Assembly (NCBI RefSeq): GCF_001750145.1 | Contig: NZ_CP015732.1 | Span: 3,410,001 to 3,474,000 of the forward strand | Source of the DNA: Arthrobacter sp. U41 | GTDB taxonomy: Bacteria > Actinomycetota > Actinomycetes > Actinomycetales > Micrococcaceae | DNA: 64,000 nt | Direction of reading: 5' to 3' | Part shown: positions 18,083 to 26,778 of the stretch, piece by piece | How the letters are laid out: the number at the start of each line of letters is the position of its first letter | Position numbering within the stretch: the stretch's first letter is position 1 | Program-made: the position numbers and the translations under genes | Notes under the pieces: model-generated | What the model saw: only the letters and a program-made list of their open reading frames with translations | The model's database searches: none | What the model was told of the DNA's origin: nothing

Positions 18083-19483
18083 ATGCCTTTTCTCAACAGA
18101 CTCCAGCGCTGGGCCGGTGACCGCCCCGACGGGACCGCCGTCGTCGTGGCCGGGCAGCGCCTGAGCTGGGAGGAACTGCGGGACGCGGCCGCCGCGCTGG
18201 TGCCCGGTTCGCCCGCCGTGACCGTGCTGTCTGAGGGGAATTCGCTGCACTTCGCCGTGGCGTTCGCAGCCGCCGTTGCCGGGGAGCGGCAGTGCGCCGT
18301 GCTGGACCCGTCGTGGCCCCAGCAGCTGCAGGACGGGATCCGGGACCGGATCCGGGAGGCAGCCCCGGCCGGCGCCCCGGCCGCCACGGAACTCGCCGAC
18401 GGACCGCCCGGGACTCCGTTCCTGATCGGCCTGACATCCGGCACCACCTCCGTCCCCAAGGCGTTCACCCGCTCCCGCCGGTCGTGGCGGCAGTCCTTCG
18501 ACGCGTCCGTCGAGTTCTTTGGCCTCGTGCCGGAAGACAGGACGCTGGCGCCCGGGCCCCTCGCGGCCAGCCTGAACCTCTATGCCCTGGCCGAATGCCT
18601 GCACGCCGGTTCGGAGTTCCACACCCTGGCCCGGTTCGATGTCGGCGACGCCCACGCCGCGGTCAGCCATGACGGGATCACCCGGCTGGTCCTCGTGCCC
18701 ACGATGCTCCGGCTCCTCAGCGAACGGGGACTGAGCGGAGGCGTCGACGCCTCCGGCGTCCGCAGCATCATCTGCGCCGGCTCAAAACTGGACGCCCGGA
18801 CCCTGGAAGCTGCTCGCCGCTGGGCACCCAACGCGACCATCTTCGAGTACTACGGCGCCTCGGAGCTCAGTTTCGTCTCGGGCGCGGGGCTCCCGCCCGG
18901 GCAGCAGCCGGAACCGCACGGAACCGGGATCGGGACGCCGTTTCCCGGCGTGGAGATCCGCATCCTCGACGACGACGGGGTCCAGCTGCCGGACGGCACC
19001 GACGGCAACGTCTGCGTCCGCAGCGGAATGGTCAGCGACGGCTACCTCTGGGGCGACGACGGCCAGGCCCTGCAAAGCTTCGGCGGCTGGCACACGGTGG
19101 GGGACCAGGGCTACCTCGACGGACCGACCCTGCATATGCTGGGCCGCCGCTCGGACATGATCATCACCGCGGGCACCAACGTCTACCCGCATGAGGTCGA
19201 ACTTGCCCTGGCCTCCGTTCCCGGTGTGGCCGCTGCCGTAGCGGCCGGCGTCGCCGACGATCTCCGCGGCCAGAAGGTCGTCGCCGGTATTGTGCCCTCC
19301 CACGGCGGCGTGACTGCCACCCAGCTGAGGGCGGGCATCGAGGACGTGCTGGCCCGCAACAAGCGGCCACTGGAATATTTTGCCCTCACCGGGCTTCCCC
19401 TGACGGACCGCGGCAAGCTCAGCAGGGAACTCCTGCTCGACTGGATCGCCGGCCACGACCCCCGGATCCGGCGCCTTGGCTGA
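18083..19483 (+). CDS. AMP-dependent acyl-CoA ligase (YhfT-like)
   Basis: Adenylate-forming ligase of 466 residues, a short member of the fatty-acid/o-succinylbenzoate CoA ligase family. The phosphate loop LTSGTTSVPK is at 117-126, with YYGASELSF in the core, HTVGDQGYLD as the A8-type motif and the C-terminal lysine motif DRGKLSREL. Its stop lies inside the thiolase start region (8-bp overlap), so the two are one unit. The pair faces a biotin transporter, like B. subtilis yhfT-yhfS beside the bioY paralogue yhfU. A role in supplying or degrading a biotin-related acyl chain is inference; the substrate is unknown. Confidence 0.88.
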   Translation: MPFLNRLQRWAGDRPDGTAVVVAGQRLSWEELRDAAAALVPGSPAVTVLSEGNSLHFAVAFAAAVAGERQCAVLDPSWPQQLQDGIRDRIREAAPAGAPAATELADGPPGTPFLIGLTSGTTSVPKAFTRSRRSWRQSFDASVEFFGLVPEDRTLAPGPLAASLNLYALAECLHAGSEFHTLARFDVGDAHAAVSHDGITRLVLVPTMLRLLSERGLSGGVDASGVRSIICAGSKLDARTLEAARRWAPNATIFEYYGASELSFVSGAGLPPGQQPEPHGTGIGTPFPGVEIRILDDDGVQLPDGTDGNVCVRSGMVSDGYLWGDDGQALQSFGGWHTVGDQGYLDGPTLHMLGRRSDMIITAGTNVYPHEVELALASVPGVAAAVAAGVADDLRGQKVVAGIVPSHGGVTATQLRAGIEDVLARNKRPLEYFALTGLPLTDRGKLSRELLLDWIAGHDPRIRRLG

Positions 19484-20681
19484 GCGCCGGCCGCGGAGTC
19501 TTCCCGATGACCGGCAGCCGGTCATCATCGCCGCCCGCCGGACCCCGATCTGCCGCGCCAACGGCGCGCTCAAGTCCCTGCCCGCGCACGAACTCCTCGC
19601 CCCGGTGCTCCGCGGGCTGCTCAGCGGCGCCGGCGTGCCCCCGGCGTCCGTGACCGACGTGGTAATCGGCAACGCCGTCGGAGGCGGCGGTAACGTGGCC
19701 CGGCTCGCTGCCCTCGAGGCCGGACTGCCCGTCAGCGTCCCCGGCCTCACCGTGGACCGCCAGTGCGGTTCCGGACTGGACGCGATCGTGCTGGCTTCCA
19801 GGCTTGTGGCCGCCGGCGGGAGCGGCCTGTACCTCGCCGGCGGGGTGGAGAGCATCAGTACGGCGCCGCTCCGGGCCCGCCGCGCCGCCGGCGGCGCCCC
19901 GGAATTCTTCACCCGGGCGCAGTTCTCACCCCGGGCCCTGGGGGATCCGGACATGGGGGTCGCCGCCGAAAATGTGGCCGCCCGCTTCGGTATCAGCCGG
20001 GAGCGGCAGGACGCGCTGGCGCTGCGCAGCCACCGCCGCGCGCTGGCTTCCGCCGCGGCGGGCCTGTTCGACGCCGAGACCGTCCAGCCCGCCGGCGCCC
20101 CCGGACCGGGCGGTTTCCGCGCGGACCGTTCCGACGACGGGCCCCGCCGCGGCCTCACCGCGGCCGTGCTGGCGCGCTTCCCGGCGGCGTTTGCCGCCGG
20201 CGGCACGGTGACGGCGGGGAACTCCTGCTTTGACGCGGACGGTGCTGCCGCCGTTGTGATCACTTCGGTGGAACGCGCCCGCGAGCTGGGTGCCGGGGAC
20301 GGCCTCCTGGTGCGGGACACGGACACCGCCGGGGTGGACCCGCAGCTGCTGGGCATCGGGGCGGCAGTGGCGGCGGAACGCCTGCTGGAACGGTGCGGCC
20401 TTACTGCCGCCGAGGTGGGGCTGGTGGAGTTTAACGAGGCGTTCGCCTCGCAGACCCTTGCGTGCCTGGACCGGCTGGGCATCCCCGCGGAACGCGCCAA
20501 CCTCGACGGCGGGGCCCTGGCCCTGGGGCATGCGTATGGGGCGTCCGGCGCCGTGCTCGTCACCCGGCTGCTGGCCCAGGCCCGCCGCACCCCGATCGAG
20601 GGGCAACTGGCGCTGGCACTGATCAGCATCGCCGGCGGAATGGGAACCGCCGCGCTCCTGGAGTACCGGAGCCTGTCCTAG
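19476..20681 (+). CDS. Thiolase-family protein (YhfS-like) with Cys-to-Ser change at second active site
   Basis: Thiolase-fold protein of 401 residues starting at TTG 19476 inside the ligase gene. The acylation cysteine is C97 in VDRQCGSGLDA, the family motif NEAFASQ is present, and H352 lies in LGHAYGASGA. The second catalytic cysteine, normally in a C-x-G-G-G loop near the C-terminus, appears as S384 in ISIAGGMG. A standard thiolytic cycle is therefore doubtful. Its pairing with an acyl-CoA ligase next to bioYMN suggests a biotin-precursor role, as proposed for YhfS. Confidence 0.85.
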   Translation: MAERRPRSLPDDRQPVIIAARRTPICRANGALKSLPAHELLAPVLRGLLSGAGVPPASVTDVVIGNAVGGGGNVARLAALEAGLPVSVPGLTVDRQCGSGLDAIVLASRLVAAGGSGLYLAGGVESISTAPLRARRAAGGAPEFFTRAQFSPRALGDPDMGVAAENVAARFGISRERQDALALRSHRRALASAAAGLFDAETVQPAGAPGPGGFRADRSDDGPRRGLTAAVLARFPAAFAAGGTVTAGNSCFDADGAAAVVITSVERARELGAGDGLLVRDTDTAGVDPQLLGIGAAVAAERLLERCGLTAAEVGLVEFNEAFASQTLACLDRLGIPAERANLDGGALALGHAYGASGAVLVTRLLAQARRTPIEGQLALALISIAGGMGTAALLEYRSLS

Positions 20682-20783
20682 CCCCTAGCCCCTAGCCTTC
20701 GGCCACCGCCCCCGCCACCGGGGGACATGCCCAGTCCTGGGCACACCCGGTGGACATAGTGGGAAAATGTTCCGTGCTGCGCG

Positions 20784-21461
20784 TCAGGGGAGGGCATGGC
20801 CCGCGGGATCGGCGGGGTCCGTTGGCTGGGCATGCTCCCCGGTCTCGGCCTCACCCAGGCCGCGCGCGGCGAGGGCGTCGCCGGTCTGCCGGGCGAAGGC
20901 CACGGTGGTGATGAAGACCGGGAGGATCAGGGCCCTGGGGTTGCGCTCCAGACCGCGGGCCCGCGCGGAGTCCCTGACGTCGCCGTATGCACCTGCGATG
21001 AACGGGATGCTGCGGAGCATGATGGCGATCGTGAGCGCGAAGCGCTCCGGATCCGCGCCGAAGCGCCGGAACGGCCCGGCAAGGGACACCACCCCGTCCA
21101 GCAGCCGCTGCACCGGGGTGGTGGCGGTGAGGATCGACGCGGCAACAATACAGACCAGCACGTTCAGGACGATCCGGGCCGCGGTGGGGCCGCCGAGCTG
21201 CCACCACTGGAACAGCCCGACCATCGCAAGCACCGGCAGCACGGGCCGGACCGCCCGGAAGAGCCGGAGCGGACCCGCGCCGCTGAGCAGGAACAGGGTG
21301 CACATCACGGCCAGGGCCGCGGCGGCCACGGCCCAGTCCACGATCAGGAAGGACGCCATCCCGCAGCCCAGGACCAGCAGGAACTTCAGCCAGAGCGGCG
21401 CGCGGTGCAGCAGCGAGGTGCCCGGCACATAGTTGGCCAGCAGGAATCCGTGGCCGCTCAC
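20784..21461 (-). CDS. bioN: ECF transporter T component, biotin (BioN)
   Basis: Transmembrane coupling subunit of an energy-coupling-factor importer, 225 residues with about five helices. Two Ala-Arg-Gly coupling motifs are visible, in SARARGLE and DALAARGLG. The GTG start at 21461 overlaps the bioM TGA by GTGA. As last gene of bioY-bioM-bioN it is most likely dedicated to biotin. It converges on the thiolase gene. Confidence 0.9.
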   Translation of the reverse strand: MSGHGFLLANYVPGTSLLHRAPLWLKFLLVLGCGMASFLIVDWAVAAAALAVMCTLFLLSGAGPLRLFRAVRPVLPVLAMVGLFQWWQLGGPTAARIVLNVLVCIVAASILTATTPVQRLLDGVVSLAGPFRRFGADPERFALTIAIMLRSIPFIAGAYGDVRDSARARGLERNPRALILPVFITTVAFARQTGDALAARGLGEAETGEHAQPTDPADPAGHALP

Positions 21462-22225
21462 GGCCGCTCCGGACCCGGCTGGTGCTGTCGAGGCCGTTCC
21501 GGTCCGGCGCCGCAGGGGGAAAGCCCGGCAGCGCAGAGCGCACGGTAGTGTTCGACGGCGGCGGCCGGCCCGCCGTCGAACACCACCGTGCCGGCGTCGA
21601 CCACGAGGACCCGGTCCATATCCAGCGCGAGCTCGAGGTCGTGGGTGGAGAGGATGACCTGCTGGCTGAGTCCCGCCAGGGTCCGGCGCAGCAGTTCCCT
21701 GTTGCGCAGATCCAGCAGGGTGGACGGCTCGTCCAGGACCAGCACCTCCGGGTGCACGGCGAGGACCGCGGCGAGGGCCAGGAGCTGGCGTTCACCGCCG
21801 GACAGCTCGTAGATGCTTTGGTCGGCCAGCGGCAGCAGCCCGAAACGGTCCAGCGTTGCCTCCGCCTGCCGGCTGCGTTCGCCGGAGTTCCGGACCGACC
21901 GCCGGAGGGACAGTTCCACGTCCTCCCGCCCGGTCGGCATCACCAGCTGGGAGAGCGGATCCGTGAAGACGAAGCCGACCCGCCGTCGGACCTCCCGGAC
22001 CGACCGCACGGTGTCCCATTTGCCCACCGTGACCGTGCCGCTGCTTGGCGCCACGAGTCCGTTAAGCAGCCGCAGCAGGGTGGACTTGCCGGAACCGTTC
22101 GCGCCGATGACGCCGATCCGCTGCTCCGTGAGCCGCAGGGTCAGCTCCTCGAGCAGGGTTTTGGGTGCGGGGCGGCCGTCGACCGCCACCCGCACCGCAG
22201 CCCGGTCCAGCTCGATGGTGCTCAC
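21458..22225 (-). CDS. bioM: ECF transporter ATPase, biotin (BioM)
   Basis: ATP-binding subunit of 255 residues. Walker A is GANGSGKST, the Q-loop region FVFTDPLSQLVMP has the ECF-type form, the signature is LSGGERQ, Walker B is VLVLDEPSTLLD, and the H-loop is STHDLELAL. It is coupled on both sides: its GTG (22225) overlaps the bioY stop, and its stop overlaps the bioN start. Confidence 0.92.
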   Translation of the reverse strand: MSTIELDRAAVRVAVDGRPAPKTLLEELTLRLTEQRIGVIGANGSGKSTLLRLLNGLVAPSSGTVTVGKWDTVRSVREVRRRVGFVFTDPLSQLVMPTGREDVELSLRRSVRNSGERSRQAEATLDRFGLLPLADQSIYELSGGERQLLALAAVLAVHPEVLVLDEPSTLLDLRNRELLRRTLAGLSQQVILSTHDLELALDMDRVLVVDAGTVVFDGGPAAAVEHYRALCAAGLSPCGAGPERPRQHQPGPERP

Positions 22226-22917
22226 GGCCGGTGATCCACCTTGGCGCCGGCAGTGCGCGGGGCGGCCGCCGGGGTGACAGCACCTCCGGTGCGGGTCCGG
22301 CGGATCAGCAGATCCGGAAATGCCTTGTGCAGCGCCAGCGCGATCGTCACGGCGAGTGCGTTCTTGATCACATCTCCGGGGTAAAAGACGAGGTCTGCGA
22401 GGAACGCCTTGGAGAAGTCCAGCTTCGCGTTAACCATCATTCCGAGGATGCCGAGGCCGTGAACGAAGATGATGCTGCTCACCATCGCGGCGGTGAACAA
22501 CAGAACCGCGCGGAGCCTGCCGGGACGGCCCGCCGTGCGGCGGAACACCATGACGGCCAGCCACCCCGCGGCCGTTGCCGCAAACACGAAGCCGATGATG
22601 TAGCCGGCCGAGGGGCCGGCCAGGACCCCGAGTCCGCTGCGTCCGCCGCTGAAGATCGGCAGCCCGGCGAGTCCGAGCAGAACGTAGAGCCCGACGGCGG
22701 CGAACGCCCTGCCGGGGCCCAGGGCAAGGCCGGTGAGCATCACGGCGAGCGTCTGCACGGTGATGGGGACACCCATACCGGCGACCGGAATAGCCGCAAT
22801 CAGGGCGGAGGCGGCCACGAGCGCGGCGAAGACGGCGATCAGTCCCAGGTCGGTGGCGTTCCAGCCGTTCCGGTGCCGGGTGGTGGTGCCAGCAGCGGTG
22901 CTGTCGGTCTGCGTCAT
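22222..22917 (-). CDS. bioY: Biotin transporter substrate-binding protein BioY
   Basis: S component that binds biotin in the membrane; 231 residues with about six helices. Family motifs are VPITVQTLAVMLTGLALGP and LGLAGLPIFSGG, and GPSAGYIIGFV follows. ATG 22917 is chosen from conservation; the frame above it runs through the intergenic region. First gene of the bioY-bioM-bioN operon. A GTTCTTGCAAC segment (22943-22953) upstream is weakly palindromic and could be an operator, but I cannot assign it. Confidence 0.94.
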   Translation of the reverse strand: MTQTDSTAAGTTTRHRNGWNATDLGLIAVFAALVAASALIAAIPVAGMGVPITVQTLAVMLTGLALGPGRAFAAVGLYVLLGLAGLPIFSGGRSGLGVLAGPSAGYIIGFVFAATAAGWLAVMVFRRTAGRPGRLRAVLLFTAAMVSSIIFVHGLGILGMMVNAKLDFSKAFLADLVFYPGDVIKNALAVTIALALHKAFPDLLIRRTRTGGAVTPAAAPRTAGAKVDHRP

Positions 22918-23239
22918 GGGAGTTCCTATCGGGTGGGAATCGGTTCTTGCAACTGATTTTGACTTTACGAGCATGCCGGGACGGGTTTTTTGTAGGTCCT
23001 CCACTAACCAGGGGGCCGGCAGCTGGAGGGCCGCACCAAAGGCTCCAACGTGGCTTCCGGCAGCGTCCGGCCGGCACCGCCGTCGACCGTCCTGGCCGGG
23101 CGGGGGAGGGCTCTTGTCATCGGACCGGGGCTGGGCCGGTAGACTTGAAGAGGCCGTGCTCTCGGCCGCCCTGCCCCGGCCCCCTCCAGCTTCCACCGTT
23201 GTGCCGCGGCATTCCCTGTTGTGAAAGGCCTTAGCTGCA
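22918..23239. promoter_or_regulatory. Divergent region between bioY and the ABC-F gene
   Basis: About 320 bp holding the promoters of bioY (leftward) and the ABC-F gene (rightward). TTGTCA at 23114 and TAGACT at 23140 resemble -35 and -10 boxes for the ABC-F gene but are 20 bp apart, longer than usual. No riboswitch fold or protein-coding frame is convincing. Confidence 0.4.
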
Positions 23240-24838
23240 TTGATTACCGTCCAGGATCTCGAACTGCGCGCCGGCGCCCGCCTCCTTATGGACCAGGTGA
23301 GCTTCCGGATCGACAAGGGAGACAAGATCGGCCTTGTGGGCCGTAACGGTGCAGGCAAGACCACGCTCACCCGGGTGCTCGCGGGCGAAGGCCAGCCCGC
23401 CGGCGGCAAAGTCACCCGCAGCGGCGAGATCGGCTACCTGCCGCAGGATCCGCGGACCCCGGACATGGAACAGCTGGCCCGCGACCGCATCCTGTCCGCC
23501 CGCGGCCTGGACATCGCCGTCGGCAAACTCCGGCAGACACACGAGGACATGGCCAGCGAGGACGCCGAGGTCCAGCGCAAGGCGATGAACCGCTATGACC
23601 GGCTGGAATCCGAGTTCCTGGCCGCCGGCGGCTACGCGGCCGAGGCCGAGGCCGCCGCGATCTGCTCCAACCTGGCCCTCCCGGACCGGCTGCTGAACCA
23701 GCCGCTCAAGACGCTCTCCGGCGGCCAGCGCCGCCGTGTCGAGCTCGCCCGGATCCTGTACTCCGACGCCGAGACGATGCTCCTCGATGAGCCCACAAAC
23801 CACCTCGACGCGGATTCCATCACTTGGCTGCGGGAGTTCCTGAAGAACCACCAGGGCGGCCTGATCGTGATCAGCCACGACACCGAGCTGCTTGAGGCCA
23901 CCGTCAACAAGGTGTTCCTGCTGGATCCCAACCGCGCCAAGGTCGACTTCTACAACATGGACTGGAAGCGCTACCTGCAGCAGCGCGAAACGGACGAGCG
24001 GGCCCGCAAGCGGGAGCGCGCCAACGCGGAGAAGAAGGCCCAGGTCCTCTTTGACCAGGCCAACAAGATGCGCGCCAAGGCCACCAAGGCCGTCGCCGCG
24101 CAGAACATGGCCAAGCGGGCCGAGCGCCTGCTGGGCGGCCTCGAAGCCGTGCGCGCAACCGACCGCGTGGCAGCATTGCGTTTCCCGGATCCGTCACCCT
24201 GCGGCAAGACCCCGCTCACGGCGGATGGCCTCAGCAAGTCCTTTGGCTCACTGGAGATCTTCACCGACGTGGACCTGGCCATCGACCGCGGCTCCAAGGT
24301 GGTCATCCTGGGCCTCAACGGCGCCGGTAAAACCACCCTCCTGCGCATGCTGGCCGGCGTCGACAAACCGGACACCGGCGAAGTCGTGGCGGGCCATGGC
24401 CTGAAGGTGGGCTACTACGCCCAGGAGCACGAGACGCTCGACGTGGACCGCACCGTGCTGCAGAACATGCGCTCCTCCGCCCCGGACATGAATGACGCGG
24501 AAGTCCGCAACATCCTGGGTTCGTTCCTGTTTTCCGGCGACGACGTCGACAAGCCTGCCGGCGTGCTGTCAGGCGGCGAGAAGACCCGGCTGGCCCTGGC
24601 GACCATCGTGGCCTCCAGCGCGAACGTGCTGCTCCTCGACGAGCCCACAAACAACCTCGACCCGGCCAGCCGCGCCGAAATCCTCGGGGCCCTGAGCAAC
24701 TACACGGGCGCCGTAGTGCTCGTGAGCCACGATGAAGGGGCCGTTGCGGCCCTGAACCCCGAGCGCGTCGTGCTGCTGCCCGACGGCATCGAGGACCACT
24801 GGAACGAAGATTACCTGGACCTGATTACGCTCGCGTAA
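23240..24838 (+). CDS. ABC-F family ATPase (ribosome-associated type)
   Basis: Soluble protein of 532 residues with two ABC domains and no membrane segments, the ABC-F layout. Walker A motifs are GRNGAGKTT and GLNGAGKTT; signatures are LSGGQRRR and LSGGEKTR; Walker B motifs are MLLDEPTNHLD and LLLDEPTNNLD. The inter-domain linker (about 225-285) is highly charged, as in ribosome-binding members. The start is TTG 23240 (LITVQDLEL), read as Met. Such proteins act in translation or antibiotic protection; which applies here is unknown. An IS1380-type element begins 20 bp after its stop. Confidence 0.9.
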   Translation: MITVQDLELRAGARLLMDQVSFRIDKGDKIGLVGRNGAGKTTLTRVLAGEGQPAGGKVTRSGEIGYLPQDPRTPDMEQLARDRILSARGLDIAVGKLRQTHEDMASEDAEVQRKAMNRYDRLESEFLAAGGYAAEAEAAAICSNLALPDRLLNQPLKTLSGGQRRRVELARILYSDAETMLLDEPTNHLDADSITWLREFLKNHQGGLIVISHDTELLEATVNKVFLLDPNRAKVDFYNMDWKRYLQQRETDERARKRERANAEKKAQVLFDQANKMRAKATKAVAAQNMAKRAERLLGGLEAVRATDRVAALRFPDPSPCGKTPLTADGLSKSFGSLEIFTDVDLAIDRGSKVVILGLNGAGKTTLLRMLAGVDKPDTGEVVAGHGLKVGYYAQEHETLDVDRTVLQNMRSSAPDMNDAEVRNILGSFLFSGDDVDKPAGVLSGGEKTRLALATIVASSANVLLLDEPTNNLDPASRAEILGALSNYTGAVVLVSHDEGAVAALNPERVVLLPDGIEDHWNEDYLDLITLA

Positions 24839-24857
24839 GCGGCTCCGGGAGCCTTAG

Positions 24858-26524
24858 CCTTGTCCCACCGATCCGTCTGGGCTGATGAGCTGAATCCGGT
24901 TTCGGCTCGTTGTGCGGGCAGCGGGCATGCTGGGGTGCCGGGCCTCGCTGCCCTTGGGTGTTCCACTGGTGGTTTCCGGTTGCGCCGTGTGGCTGGGTTG
25001 ACGGTGGTTCAGGCGGGTTGCTGTGGCGGGTAGAGGTGGTCGAATAGGGCCTGCCATGGTGTTTGCCAGGGCCAGGATTCGGGCAGATGAAGACGGATGC
25101 GCCGGGCGCTGGTGGCGATCCTGGCCGGGACGTGGATGAGTTTGCGGCGGATCGTTCCGGTCCGGGCCTTCCCGAAATGCCCTGCGGCGAGGAGCCCGGC
25201 GGCGCGGGTGAGGTTGTAGGCCATGACCGCGGCGACCAGCCAGGCCGAGTTCGCCGCGAAAACACCCGAGGGCATGTGGGCCAGGGCGCTGTCTTTCAGA
25301 TCGGCATTGACCTGCTCAATAATGGCGTGTTTCCGGTGGGTTTTGTCCGCCCCGACGGTGTCCAGGACCGTTGCGTCCACGGTGGTGAAGAACGCGTGGT
25401 GCCGGTGGGTCTGGAAGAGGGTTTCCTGTCCGTTGGCGGTTTTCGGGTTCAGTTCCGGGATGCGGCGCACGACGAGGCGGCCGGTGATCTGCTCGTCCTT
25501 TTTGCGGGAGCTGAACGCGGTGAACACGGTTTCGGCGACCTCGGCCTTCGAGACCCAGATGTTGGTGGTCTCATCGAAGACCGCGTCGGTGTATTCGATG
25601 GTTTTCCACGCCGCTTCAGGGATCCCGGTGATGGCGCGTTTGACGGCCGGGTCCATACGCACCGTCACGGAGACTTCCGCCCCGCCGGCCAGGGCCGCGG
25701 AAACCGCGGCATGGCCGTAGTAGGCCGAATCGAACCGGCAGAGCACCCGCCTGCCGGTCTGGACACGCCTGAGCGTGGACAGGGCGTCGGTGATCAGGCG
25801 TTTGGCTCCGCGGGCCGAGTTCGCCGCCCCTTTGCGCAGCCGCTGGGCCAGGATGACCGGGGCATTGTCCTTCGCGGAGACCGTGGCCAGCAGGGCGTTC
25901 AGGCCGCGGACCCCGGAATACCCGTAGCCGGAGCCCTGCTTGGCATAGCCGTGGACCTCGATGATCGTGTCGTCAACATCGACGAAGACGAAGTCCGCCG
26001 CCCCTGGGCTCCCGAGCAGCGGCGCCAGAGTCCCCAGGTTGGCCAGGAAACGGGAGGCGACAGCATCCAACTGCCGCACGTGCCCAAACGTGAAGGACCG
26101 CAGGAACGAGCCCAGGGTCGAGGGTGCATAACCGGCGGTGAAGAGCCGCTTCATCCCGCCGTGGCGCAGCAGGGCCATGTCATCGATGCTGTCCGCGCCG
26201 GCGACCATCCCGGCCACCAGCGCGGCGACTTTCAGCCCGGCGTTGGCGCCCTTGTCCGTCGGCACCGACAGCCACTCATCGGCCAGTTCCTGCAGCCCGG
26301 CGTCCCGGGCCAAGGTCATCACCGGCAGCAACCCGGCCACCGACACGAGATTCGGCTCGTCAAAGGAAACTGACACGGAGGCGCGCTTATGGGAAACTTG
26401 CATCTACGAGATGCCCTCTTTTCGGTGGTTAATGTGCTCTAGACAAGCTCCATTTTCCTTGAAAAGACGGGCATTCTCGGTTTAAACCGCCGTCGGCGCC
26501 CCGACCATCATCGGTGGATCAAGG
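24858..26524 (-). mobile_element. Intact IS1380-family insertion sequence (1667 bp)
   Basis: Bounded by imperfect terminal inverted repeats: CCTTGTCCCACCGAT at the left (24858-24872) and, read on the other strand, CCTTGATCCACCGAT at the right (26510-26524). A 5-bp direct repeat CTTAG flanks it at 24853-24857 and 26525-26529, the expected target duplication. It carries one transposase on the minus strand. The right flank continues at once into another identical 18-base left end (26530-26547), so the element inserted exactly beside an older relative. Confidence 0.9.
25009..26403 (-). CDS. IS1380-family transposase
   Basis: Full-length DDE transposase of 464 residues in the intact element. Recognisable features are VFVDVDDTIIEVHGYAKQG with the first Asp region, LCRFDSAYYGHAAV with the second, and a late acidic residue in the KHAIIEQVNADLKDS block. 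There is no frameshift or internal stop, so the element may still be active. ATG 26403 starts MQVSHKRASV. A related, truncated copy lies at 28871-29025. Confidence 0.92.
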   Translation of the reverse strand: MQVSHKRASVSVSFDEPNLVSVAGLLPVMTLARDAGLQELADEWLSVPTDKGANAGLKVAALVAGMVAGADSIDDMALLRHGGMKRLFTAGYAPSTLGSFLRSFTFGHVRQLDAVASRFLANLGTLAPLLGSPGAADFVFVDVDDTIIEVHGYAKQGSGYGYSGVRGLNALLATVSAKDNAPVILAQRLRKGAANSARGAKRLITDALSTLRRVQTGRRVLCRFDSAYYGHAAVSAALAGGAEVSVTVRMDPAVKRAITGIPEAAWKTIEYTDAVFDETTNIWVSKAEVAETVFTAFSSRKKDEQITGRLVVRRIPELNPKTANGQETLFQTHRHHAFFTTVDATVLDTVGADKTHRKHAIIEQVNADLKDSALAHMPSGVFAANSAWLVAAVMAYNLTRAAGLLAAGHFGKARTGTIRRKLIHVPARIATSARRIRLHLPESWPWQTPWQALFDHLYPPQQPA

Positions 26525-26778
26525 CTTAGCCTTGTCCCACCGATCCGCGGTTTGTCCTGACTGGTTGTCGGGGGTGCCGCGGTTTTGGTTGCGGGCATGG
26601 GCGCGGATCAGCTAGCCGGCACCGGCACTGCGCCTGGTGCGCCCCGTCGTCCACAGCCGGACTGAGTGCACCAGGCATAGGGCCACCGTTCCGGACAGGA
26701 TGATGCAGACCATGGCCGATGCCCCGTGCAGCCACGCGGCATCCAGCGTCGTGCCGAACGCCGAGAGGCCTAGGTGTA

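Noticed and set aside
22918..23000. A BioQ or BirA operator upstream of bioY
   Set aside because: GTTCTTGCAAC is only weakly symmetric and I cannot match it to a known biotin operator; noted in the bioY entry only.
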